This document shows positions 11,321-20,779 of a stretch of DNA of 64,000 nucleotides, piece by piece. The notes beneath the pieces are model-generated. The model was not told the origin of the DNA and searched no databases. It saw nothing but the letters and a program-made list of their open reading frames with translations. Within the stretch, counting starts at the first letter, position 1. Every line of letters begins with the position of its first letter. The stretch comes from Ypsolopha sequella (lineage: Eukaryota > Arthropoda > Insecta > Lepidoptera > Ypsolophidae). Position numbers and translations under genes: made by a program. The DNA lies in assembly GCA_934047225.1 (NCBI GenBank), contig OW203988.1:5118229-5182228 (forward strand), written 5' to 3'.

Positions 11321-12379
11321 GAAAGAAAGAAACACAGGATAAACGGTAGGCCAGCCATTTTTACAAAGTGCACGACTGACAAGTAAGTTAATGCAATACA
11401 AAAAAAAAACAATAACGTTAGATACAAAGTTACTGAATAATCGTAAAGAAGAAAAATAAACTTATAATTAGAAAAGGTATATAACCAAGAAACCAAGGAA
11501 ATTACAACATCAAAAGCGGTTCATTGTTTGACCGATGTTATAATATTACATAATAACACAGCAATTCTGCGCTGTGATTGGTCAAATTTATTATAACACC
11601 GCTAGAGAAACAATCACAAGCAATAATGGTCTGTCTTAATTTATTAAGCTACGCCCTACGCCACTTTACTCTTCTCGCTTTTGATTGGTCTCAGGCATCT
11701 ACATAATAATTCTATTACACCTAGTATCATGACAAGTGTTTTTTTTCTCATTTTTGATGAAATTGTTTTTGATGGTCGTAGTTAAAGTATTTGTGTGCAA
11801 CGGACATAATTAGACAGTGGGACACTCGTGCAAATTTATTTTAGAATTAACGTTAATTAGTTAATAGATGAAATTACTGTAAAAGCTGATGGACTATATG
11901 GGACATATATATATATATTTTCAATGAAAGTGCTCGTAAAGGCCCACTTTGTATGCATCAAAACCGAACAGAAAGTCGATTATGTTACCCTATGGCTTTA
12001 TTATTATTATTTCTTTTAATTTATTCACAATGGTTGGCTAACCTGCAGCCTTTCCTGTGAACCATAGATGTTATACTTTTTTTTCCACTGTTTAACGGCT
12101 CTGGATACAGTCCTTTGGAGCCAATTATAATTTAAAGCTCACAACATTATATTTGTTTTATTTCCTCACACTATGCATTGAACAACGTAGTATGATACAC
12201 GGGCTTGCTACGCTCGTGTTTTAAATCGTCCTCGTAATTTATTCCTTTGCGCCCTTGTAGCATAAACTACTATTTTGCTTTCATGATATCATTTTCTCCT
12301 GTCTTGTATTTTTTATATCTTTATTTATTTAAAGTATAGGCTTACTTTTCACATTTAGTTGTTATTACTAATATTATGA
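11321..12379. other. No gene seen
   Basis: AT-rich sequence with short frames only. A weak inverted arrangement around GTTATAATATTACATAATAAC near 11,535-11,600 is noted but too degenerate to call an element. Confidence 0.35.
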
Positions 12380-12455
12380 AAAAAAAGACATGATCTTGCT
12401 TAGTTTCTTGCCCTTCTTCTATGCAAGACTAATTGAATGGGCGGAGTTAGGCATA
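12380..12455 (+). repeat. Dispersed repeat B, copy 1
   Basis: About 75 bp containing GACATGATCTTGCTTAGT and CAAGACTAATTGAATGGGCG. It matches the reverse complement of 28,227-28,304 with few differences. Probably the end of a dispersed non-autonomous element. Confidence 0.65.
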
Positions 12456-12884
12456 TATTTATTTTATGTGTCGCATATATTAATAATATTATTTATTCCT
12501 TATTCTTATATTATTTATTTTATTCAAGTATATTTTTTATTAAATTTAAGTAAACCCAACCTTTATTATTTCCCTGTGTATTTCCCCATATTACTATTTA
12601 TTAGGCATGAACGTAAGAAGGGTGGGACACCGTGTCGATAACTAATAACTGATTCACAACAATGGCGGCGGCTCAAAGTGCATGTTTGCGTGCTGGGTTG
12701 CCAACTGATACCAATTTCCCCAGAAAATAGGTTAGCACTATAAATAATACTATTGTCGCTTGATGGCGCTGTAATACGAATCTAAACCAAGTCGTACAAA
12801 CGACGCTGGATTTGGAGGGAACCCAGTCGTTTTCACCTCTGCTCTCTCTAATTATATTTAACCAATCATTAATCATTAATTAAT

Positions 12885-13531
12885 AATATTATAAATGCGA
12901 AAGTTTGGATGGATGTATGGATGTTTGTTACTCCTTCACGCCGTAACTACTGAACCGATTGGTCTGAAAATTTGCACAAATATAGTTCTGGACCTGGAAT
13001 AGCACATAGGCTACTTTTTATCCCATAAATCAGTTCCCATGGGATGGTAATGGGGTGTCAAATTTCTGTAGAAAAGTGATGTTTTGCTCCTTCACGCCCC
13101 GTACCTAACGATTGGGCTGAAACTTGGCACAAATGTAGTTCTAGACCTGAAATAGGACATAGGCTACTTTTTATCCCATATATCAGTTCCCATGGGATGG
13201 CAATGGGGTGACAAATTTCTTTAGAAAAGTGAAGTGTTTTACACAAGCTCAAGCACAAGCTCCTTTAAATTTGCACAAGCGCAAAGTACAAAAAAATGGT
13301 ACCAAATAAAAAAGAAAAACGGTCAAGTGCGAGTCAGACTCGCAAGTCGTCCGTAATTCGACAGTTTTGCGAATAGAAAATTTAATTTTGACAATTTTGG
13401 AATTTTAACGGTGAGATTCCGTTGTCCATCCATCCGTATGTCACAGCCTCATAACTTTAGCACTGTTAAAGACAAAGACTTAGAATTTTGCACAAAAGAG
13501 GAAAAAAAAATATTCCTAAAACCACACTATG
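12885..13531 (+). repeat. 5' part of a Helitron-like element, first copy
   Basis: Starts AATATTATAAATGCGAAAG and runs ~97% identical to 13,721-14,366 at an offset of 836 bp. It lacks the 3' hairpin and CTAG end that the second copy has. It contains the CACGCCGTAACTACTGAACC and CAGTTCCCATGGGATGG blocks common in lepidopteran genomes. No coding capacity. Confidence 0.75.
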
Positions 13532-13649
13532 GGTATCAAATTATAAGTATTAAGGAGCTGATTATAAAATTATATAATTTGGCTATATTAACTTGCACCT
13601 TTTTCAAGAAATCGTCGAAATACCAAAAAAAAAATTGTATGTACCCACC

Positions 13650-13713
13650 CCGATTATCCCATCCCATCCCACTTCCCACTATCCCACTATCCCACTATCC
13701 CACTATCCCACTA
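13650..13713 (+). repeat. Microsatellite of 8-bp ACTATCCC units
   Basis: Tandem ACTATCCC units run directly into the TCCCACTAATATT 5' end of the Helitron at 13,714. The unit resembles the Helitron's own first bases, so the array probably grew from its 5' terminus. Confidence 0.85.
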
Positions 13714-14501
13714 TCCCACTAATATTATAAATGCGAAAGTTTGGATGGATGTATCGATGTTTGTTACTCCTTCACGCCGTAACTACTGAACCGATTGGTC
13801 TGAAAATTTGCACAAATATAGTTCTGGACCTGGAATAGCACATAGGCTACTTTTTATCCCATAAATCAGTTCCCATGGGATGGAAATGGGGTGTCAAATT
13901 TCTTTAGAAAAGTGATGTTTTGCTCCTTCACGCCCCGTACCTAACGATTGGGCTAAAACTTGGCACAAATGTAGTTCTAGACCTGAAATAGGACATAGGC
14001 TACTTTTTATCCCATATATCAGTTCCCATGGGATGGCAATGGGGTGACAAATTTCTTTAGAAAAGTGAAGTGTTTTACACAAGCTCAAGCACAAGCTCCT
14101 TTAAATTTGCACAAGCGCAAAGTACAAAAAAATGGTACCAAATAAAAAGAAAAACGGTCAAGTGCGAGTCAGACTCGCAAGTCGTCCGTAATTCGCCAGT
14201 TTTGCGAATAGAAAATTTAATTTTGACATTTTTGGAACTTTAACGGTGAGATTCCGTTGTCCATCTATCCGTATGTCACAGCCACATAACTTTAGCACTG
14301 TTAAAGACAAAGACTTAGAATTTTGCACAAAAGAGGAAAAAAAAAATATTCCTAAAACCACAATATGAGAAATTATTTCGTGAGGAAACGTAGCTCGGCC
14401 TTCGGCCTCGTCAAAGCCTGAGACTCAAACAAGAGATCAAGAAATAATTTTAAACTACAAAAAACTAAATCCACGCGGGCGAAGCCGCGGGCAAAAGCTA
14501 G
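13714..14501 (+). mobile_element. Non-autonomous Helitron, complete ends
   Basis: The 788-bp element starts with TC (TCCCACTAATATTATAAATG) after an A. It ends with CTAG at 14,498-14,501 followed by T, as expected for Helitron insertion between A and T. A CGCGG...CCGCG hairpin lies about 8 bp before the CTAG. There is no Rep/helicase coding, so it would depend on an autonomous relative. The first 645 bp duplicate 12,885-13,531. Confidence 0.8.
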
Positions 14502-15735
14502 TTCCTCCATACTTGGTTTCTTTTTGGAAGTCTAAAAAAAAACACATCGGTATATATTTTTTTAATAATTAATGTAATTTAGACTGCCTAACTTGCGCGT
14601 GTATGCCTGTGTCGAAATTTGTTTAGCTCAAGCCCTTTGGTAGCGCGGGTATTTTTTATCTGAGCGGAAAAATTTTACAAACAGACAGACGTTTCATTTC
14701 ATCATATCTATAGAGATGACCAACTGAAACAACATCTTTTGATCAACACATTCTTTTAAACGAAAAAAATAATCATCCAAATCGGTTAAGAAATGACGGA
14801 GTTATGGAGCAACTTACAAAACAAGTGAGTTGACAAACTTTCTCTTTTTTGAAGTCGGTTAAAACGAAGATAACAAATTATCAGTTCCACTCGAAAATCT
14901 ATCTCCGGCATTTTGTGGTGAGTAATTCGCATTTGTATTTAATGGCAACACTGGCCAATTGTCAAGAGTATGACAATTGAACTGAAGTCTCATGGGTTAA
15001 GGCATTTTGGATAATATTTTAGACACAATAAAGACTTTGACGCAGGACTTCATTGGTGGCGCGGACTCTAGGTTTTGAGTTCCGAATTGAGCAGATTAAT
15101 TTCATGTAAAAACACGTAAAAAAATGGAAATACGTCATCAATTGAACAAATTACGTATGAAAAGTAATTCCCTGACATTTTTTCATAAATCCGTTATTAT
15201 TTCTGCAGGATTTGACCCCGCAGGACGGCATTTTCGAATATTTTTAAGTACCATGTCAGCGCGTTTCGCTGGTCAAGGTTTGCTGCAGAATGGCGGTTGA
15301 TTGTCTTATGTTTTTTGTATGTTTGCGTGCGGTTTGTGCGTACAAGCGAGTCGGCTTATCTTGGGGTACCTCAATATTCTGTTAGCGACGCGGAGTCCGC
15401 TACGTCCGTGTTATTAGGTACATAAAACAATTACCTATAGACATATATTATTTAATTACTTATATTACGTACAGTAAAAGCGACCTGTAATAAGTGTATC
15501 TGATATATCTACATAACATAAATAAATATATTTCAATTTTAATTTTGTTTATTTGCTTCCAGCTGGAGATGTGAGTAGGTGCTAATAAAATCGAGTTAAG
15601 TGAGTAGGTACCTACCCGCATTAACATTGTTCGATTTGTGTAATTAGTCTTATTTTAAACTAGTCATAAGTAGCAAATTTATCTACCTACGTCGAATCTT
15701 TCTATAATATCTAAACACCGAATTTTATAACTACT
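14502..15735. other. No gene seen; scraps of dispersed sequence
   Basis: Includes GAAGTCGGTTAAAACG near 14,850, a scrap common in lepidopteran repeats, and GC-richer sequence near 15,360-15,410. No convincing frame. Confidence 0.35.
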
Positions 15736-15739
15736 TGAT

Positions 15740-15803
15740 ACACGCAGTCGGTAGCGCGCTTGTCATGTAAGCAGGAGGTCGCAGGTTCAAATCCTGGCAC
15801 CAG
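15740..15803 (+). tRNA. tRNA-like sequence, probably a pseudogene or SINE head
   Basis: Has a B-box-like GGTTCAAATCC and an A-box-like region around GTCGGTAGCGCG. A four-pair anticodon stem (GCTT/AAGC) has a 7-nt loop reading CAT. The acceptor stem does not pair and the T stem has a mismatch, so a working tRNA is unlikely. Confidence 0.4.
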
Positions 15804-16260
15804 ATTTTTCATTTTAAATTTTTATGATTTTAGATTTGTTTCTGATTGGTTTCTATTTTGTAATGCACTGTAATACATATAATTAGAGTATTCAAACCGA
15901 TAGATTTCGCAATAAAAACTGCACCCAATGTTTGACGAATGGGCTATCAATCCTACCCAAGACCGTGTTCAGAATGGTGTTAGTAGAAGCGCGCAAGCGA
16001 AACAACATCAGTGACGTGGCGCGAAGTAGTCAGGCGTACGCGCTGCCGCAAACATGCCAGATGCGCTGCACCACGCATCGGCATCGGCAGACCCAACAGC
16101 ATTTCGTAGCCGGAATGTGAAGTACCCGCCCAGAACAATTAAATTCAAAATTCACTTAAGAGCGCACCGAGCTTTTTTACACATACAAACACGTTTTTAT
16201 AACCCTTGTTTGAAGTAGTAAACAATTAAATTAAAATCTAGGGAAATATATTGGTATTAT
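15804..16260. other. No gene seen
   Basis: A CpG-richer patch at 15,930-16,125 holds a 62-codon frame with no recognisable motif. Sequence near 16,141-16,178 (GAGCGCACCGAGC) is inverted near 16,845-16,860 and 16,940, a weak sign of another decayed foldback element. Confidence 0.3.
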
Positions 16261-16538
16261 TGTATATACAAGGTGACTTTTTGATCATCGTCCAAATTCA
16301 CACTGGAGGCTTGGTAAGTGATCAGCATCATGAATCAACGACCATTTTTGTGAAATTCGTATAATGAAATTTCGACTTCCCATAGTAATTCACTCCCAGT
16401 GCTGAGCGAATCACTATGGGGAGTCGAAATTTCATTTTACGAATTTCACCAAAATTGTTACTGATGCATGATACTGATCACTTACCAAGCCACCAGTATG
16501 AATTTGGACGATGATCAAAAAGTCACCTTGTATATACT
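16261..16538. mobile_element. Foldback MITE, copy 1
   Basis: Nearly the whole 278 bp pairs with itself. Both ends read TATACAAGGTGACTTTTTGA inward, and the arms continue through AATTCACACTGG and TTGGTAAGTGATCAG to a short centre near 16,400. It is flanked by TA-rich sequence. A second copy lies at 17,473-17,750. No coding. Confidence 0.9.
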
Positions 16539-17472
16539 AGACAGTATACACGATGTAAACAAAATTTGATAAAGTTGGCTCAATAGAATAAATTTGCAAA
16601 GTTACCTCTTTTCGAGTATTTTTTTCCTCTTTTTCCCTACTTTTTTATATAAATAAGTAATTTGACATTATGATTCATTTTCTAAAATAAAGTTCATATA
16701 TGACTGGAGCGTTTATACGCGATAGTTTTTTATTTAATAACAATATGATGAAAATAACAACGACAAACATTGAAAAAGAGCAAAAGTTTGGTTATTTTCT
16801 TTCCTCTTTACACGTAAAGAAAAAGACAGAGACAAAAGCAAACGCTCGGTGCGCCCTTAATAGTTATTCAACAAAACTTTATTAACTATGTTTTGTGTAT
16901 ACTGCATACGCAAAGTTTCCATTGGTTTCTGTCACTTTTGAGTGAATTTTGAATGTAAGTGTTCTGCTTCGATTAATTAGAAATAGGCGGGTATTTCAGC
17001 AGGACTCTCGCGGTCTTTTTCAAATGACCGTTCCACAGACCAGAGCTGTCACATGGACAGCTCACATTCCGCACTTGTGCTATAAAAAATTATACGAAAC
17101 TCGTGCGAGAAACATTTTCTCGACTCGTGTGATTGCTCTCGTATCGTAATGTACTATTTATGGTAAGCCCTAAACTCAAGCGGACCGAACGGACTAGCCC
17201 TATTATCGGTAAAAAGTCGGTCCGGTCCGAGTTGGTCCGAAGCAGTCCGTTAAATTACTTCAAGAGAATTATGCAATAAATGCAGTTCTACAATTTGATA
17301 AATAGTCGAAAATATTTCGTGTATTTTATTGAATAATATTGAAATACATTAGTAAATCTTAATTGTAGGGCCTAAAGTCCCAAATTGAATAGCTTTTACG
17401 TTTACGGGCAGCGGGCGCGTCGCACTTGTCATTATCTACTCGAATACGTTATTGCGAGTGCAAATAATAAAA

Positions 17473-17750
17473 TATATATACAAGGTGACTTTTTGACCAT
17501 CGTCCAAATTCACACTGGAGGCTTGGTAAGTGATCAGTATCATGTATCAATAACAATTTTTTGTAAAATTCGTAAAATTATATTTCGACTCCCCATAGTG
17601 ATTCACTCGGAACGGGAAGTGAATTTCTATGGGAAGCCGAAATTTAATTTTACAAATTTCACAAAAATTGTTATTGATCCAAGATACTGATTACTTATCA
17701 AGCCTCCAGTATGAATTTGGACGATGATCAAAAAGTCACCTTGTATATAT
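17473..17750. mobile_element. Foldback MITE, copy 2 (nested in the hAT element)
   Basis: Same family as 16,261-16,538, with the same ends (TATACAAGGTGACTTTTTGA) and inner arms. Its position inside 17,041-18,405 means it inserted after, or travelled with, the hAT element. Confidence 0.9.
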
Positions 17751-17965
17751 ACATGACAAGACATGAATCCCCGAAGGGGTTTCAGAGGTGTTCCGAGTGT
17801 GAACTGTGAAATGCAAGTCACAGTCCACACTCGGTACACCCGCGTTTCACCGACGAATATATTACGTCCCAATGTGATGGGTGGTGAGCCCTATCGCCGT
17901 ACTTCGGGCACAAATACACGCAAGTAAGAACAAATACTACGCACATAAATTCCGAAAAACTCATT

Positions 17966-18043
17966 GGTGCATGCCCTACCGGGGATGGAACCTGGGACCT
18001 CAAGATTGAGAGGCCAGCGTTCTACCCCTGAGCTACCAGTCCT
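17966..18043 (-). tRNA. tRNA-like repeat (degenerate)
   Basis: On the minus strand it reads GGTAGCTCAGGGGTAGAAC (A-box-like) and GGTTCCATCCCC (B-box-like). The anticodon arm is irregular, so it is a tRNA-derived repeat and not a clear gene. It lies inside the hAT element. Confidence 0.4.
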
Positions 18044-18413
18044 TTGTTTTTATTATTTATTTTAATATTGTTTGTTAATTTTATAAGTATGGACAATATG
18101 AAGAAAATATAAATAAATACATACCTACAAAACATGTATTTCGACTCTTGGTCGTCAACTCGTCATCGCATCTTTCAAATAACATTATTTTGTCATGCTA
18201 TACTTGCATAAAACCATCCATAATCATTTCGTTAAATACAACGGACCAACGGACTGAACGGACTAACCCGAAGCCCGATAAAGTCCGATCGGTCCGTGGT
18301 CCGTGGGCTCGTTCACGGTTGAAAAAGTCCTATTTGATGGTTTGGGACTTTTTCTACATTTTTGGTCTTTTACGGACTTTTTATTTGGTCCATGTGACAG
18401 CTCTGCCACAGAC

Positions 18414-20079
18414 CAGATGCCAACGACGCGACGGTAAAAGCCACTACAGTTGCCACAAAATAAGAGGCCCGTTTTGACAGATAAGAACAACCATAGAATA
18501 TAACTCTACATGTAATAAATGAAACGGTTAACAAATAATTATTAACTTTTTGGGTTTAAAGAAAATAAATAAACGTTATTTAATTATCACGGAACATATT
18601 TCAAGTATTATTTTCACGCATATTCCAAAATAAAATGCAATTTTGAATTACTACACAATGTCTCAAAAACAGTTACATTCTCAGTCAATTTTTTCTTAAT
18701 AATAGTGTTGTAACCAGATAATCGCCTAATTTCACGGACTCAATTCGATTCCACGTGAAAATAATTTACTTATTTTAATATTGATAAAATAATTGTAATG
18801 GTCTGTAATTAGCTTTTGTGAGACCAGGACACAAAAAGCCAAGTTTAAACTTCCTTTTTTTTTTGCAAATATGAACTTTTTAGATTTCAACATTTGCATG
18901 TATTTGTAACGGTGTCGCGTATACCGAAAAATATAATATAATAATTGTGCTAAATAATGTTATATACCACTTAGCTTTTAAACTTATGGTTTACAAAAAC
19001 AAAAAAAAAATGTATAAAAAACATGCATTTATTGCTTGAAGTCCCATTTTTTTATTAATGACTTGGTTTACAGGCAGTTTTCCATAAAACATCCTATCAA
19101 TAGACAGATTGGCTGGTAAGAAATATGGCGGTATTTTTTTTATAAGGCAAGGAGCAATTTTTTCATGTTGAAGCCTACATATTTTTTCTTACTGGCAAGT
19201 ATTTTATATCTATCAACCTTATTTGAGGTCAGTGAAGTACAACATTACAAAATATTACTGGCACGTAAGAATTTCCATTTCAGATTCTTTTCGTAGAGAA
19301 AAAAAATTAAAAGCTGGTTTTAGCACCCGAAATATCTTTATGTCACCATATTGGAAGTCGTTGTGCTCCCGTTTATTTTTAGTGTTTTTTTCTTGTGACT
19401 TTAGGCTTTACTTTTGAACTGTTTATATTTTCTTTCACGTTGACCTTTGCAATTATGTTTATTCTGGAAATTATAACCATTAAACTTGAAAATATTTCAA
19501 ACGATAACAAACTCATAATATTTTGAATCGATTTTTCGTGAGAATCGGTTGACATAGTTACCGATTTGCATGGTTCACATCCATAGATACGTTGCGATGA
19601 CATGTGTCAAAACGGACCTATTACATTGTGACTACTTTAGTATCTTGTATTATTATTTGGACCAAGTGTCTAGACGCTAGCCCATGTCTCATGTGCAGTT
19701 GTATTTCCCCTAAGTTTTGTTGCGAGACTTTGTTAAACACCTATAGGTGTATTTAAAAAAATTGGTCACGTGGCCCAGATCATGGTCGTTTGGTCGCCAT
19801 ACTGATTAATGGCCGCCAAATTGTTAGATTGTTTGTTAAGGTGTATCTCCACATCCAGTAGCCCAAATTAAATTTTTTAAAACTCATGTAACTACTTGTA
19901 TTTAAAGGCAAACAAATTTTGTTATTGCACATTTTTTGATAAATCCATTAGTTATCGAGATACACTAAGCTTTTGAATATTTCCAACTCGCGAATGAGTT
20001 TTTAACAATACTCGTACTTATTGTATTTTTATGGTAGTTGTTTTTTTGTTATAGGTAGATAAACTTCAAGTGAAATAAG
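18414..20079. other. No gene seen
   Basis: 1.6 kb of AT-rich sequence with only short frames of low complexity. No repeat ends recognised. Confidence 0.35.
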
Positions 20080-20205
20080 ATGAGTGATACGGTGAAGCTA
20101 GTAAATCCTCAGAAGAGACGTAGAGACGTTGACAAAGACTTTAACTTGTGTATTTTCTGTAAAACAGTAAAACGTTCTTTGCAATTATCAAAAATCAAAA
20201 ATGAC
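20080..20205 (+). pseudogene. Start of a coding exon cut at the duplication breakpoint
   Basis: ATG at 20,080 opens MSDTVKLVNPQKRRR followed by CIFCKT, a basic N-terminus with a Cys-x2-Cys pair of the sort seen at the start of several transposon-related proteins. From about 20,200 the DNA belongs to the inverted duplication, and the rest of the frame is just antisense of that. The exon is therefore probably truncated. Function unknown. Confidence 0.35.
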
Positions 20206-20300
20206 AACTTAGCTCCACCGATATACTTACTCGTATTATCCTGTCACTATTGCTACTTTCATGTCCCGTACCTATTTTTACTGATAGTAATTTAAGTGGA

Positions 20301-20634
20301 AACTATGACAGAAATAAATTTCTAAGTTTGAATATTTGGTGATTTATCCATCGCAAGGAGATATAAATTAACATTATATCAATGCAGTATAGAAACGAAG
20401 AAAGAAAAGTGAATCTGGATATCAGTAGCTCTGAACCGGGATTCGAACCCGGAACCTCTCGCTTAGCGGGCGATTGCTCTACCAACTGAGCTATCCATGT
20501 CTCAACACAACTCGTGAATTTACCGATGTGCTTTTCCATACTGCGAGAGGTCCCGGGTTCGAATCCCGGTTCAGAGCTCCTCACATCCAGATTTACTTTT
20601 CTTTCTGCGTTTCTATACTGCAATGATATAATGT
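20301..20634 (-). mobile_element. tRNA-containing palindromic insertion with 13-bp target duplication
   Basis: Flanked by perfect 13-bp copies of TAATTTAAGTGGA (20,288-20,300 and 20,635-20,647). The plus arm has a single copy there (complement near 63,450-63,465), so the empty site is visible. Inside, ~100-bp arms (about 20,357-20,461 and 20,542-20,634) are inverted copies of each other. A tRNA-like core lies in the left arm and centre. The duplication length suggests LINE-type target-primed insertion (SINE-like). Confidence 0.85.
20429..20500 (-). tRNA. tRNA-like core of the insertion
   Basis: The minus strand reads GGATAGCTCAGTTGGTAGAGC (A box), an anticodon arm with loop CCGCTAA, and a perfect T arm CCGGG-TTCGAAT-CCCGG. 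The anticodon would be GCT, but position 33 is C, not T, and one stem pair is lost. It is more likely a SINE promoter than a translating tRNA. Confidence 0.55.
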
Positions 20635-20779
20635 TAATTTAAGTGGAACTGGGTGTGGTTTAAAAAAAGTGCATTAAGGTGGAAAGATCTGTATTTTTAT
20701 TTTGTCCGTTTCAACGGACGATTTGATTCCCAATTCATTCATTTCTTTCAGTTCAGCGTTTTCCTTTTGCTTTCCTTTT

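Larger units (their letters stand above)
17041..18405 (+). mobile_element. Non-autonomous hAT element with 8-bp target duplication
   Basis: The termini are an 18-bp perfect inverted repeat, CAGAGCTGTCACATGGAC at 17,041-17,058 and its complement at 18,388-18,405. They are flanked by an identical 8-bp duplication, CCACAGAC, at 17,033-17,040 and 18,406-18,413. Eight-bp duplications and CAG-starting ends are typical of hAT. Clusters of CGGAC(C/T) motifs near 17,190-17,250 and 18,240-18,305 look like subterminal transposase sites. There is no transposase frame. A foldback MITE and a tRNA-like repeat are nested inside. Confidence 0.88.

Noticed and set aside
12390..12641. 83-codon hydrophobic frame as a membrane protein
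   Set aside because: Low-complexity AT-rich sequence overlapping dispersed repeat B.
15740..15803. A functional tRNA-Met gene
   Set aside because: The anticodon loop reads CAT, but the acceptor stem does not pair and the T stem has a mismatch.
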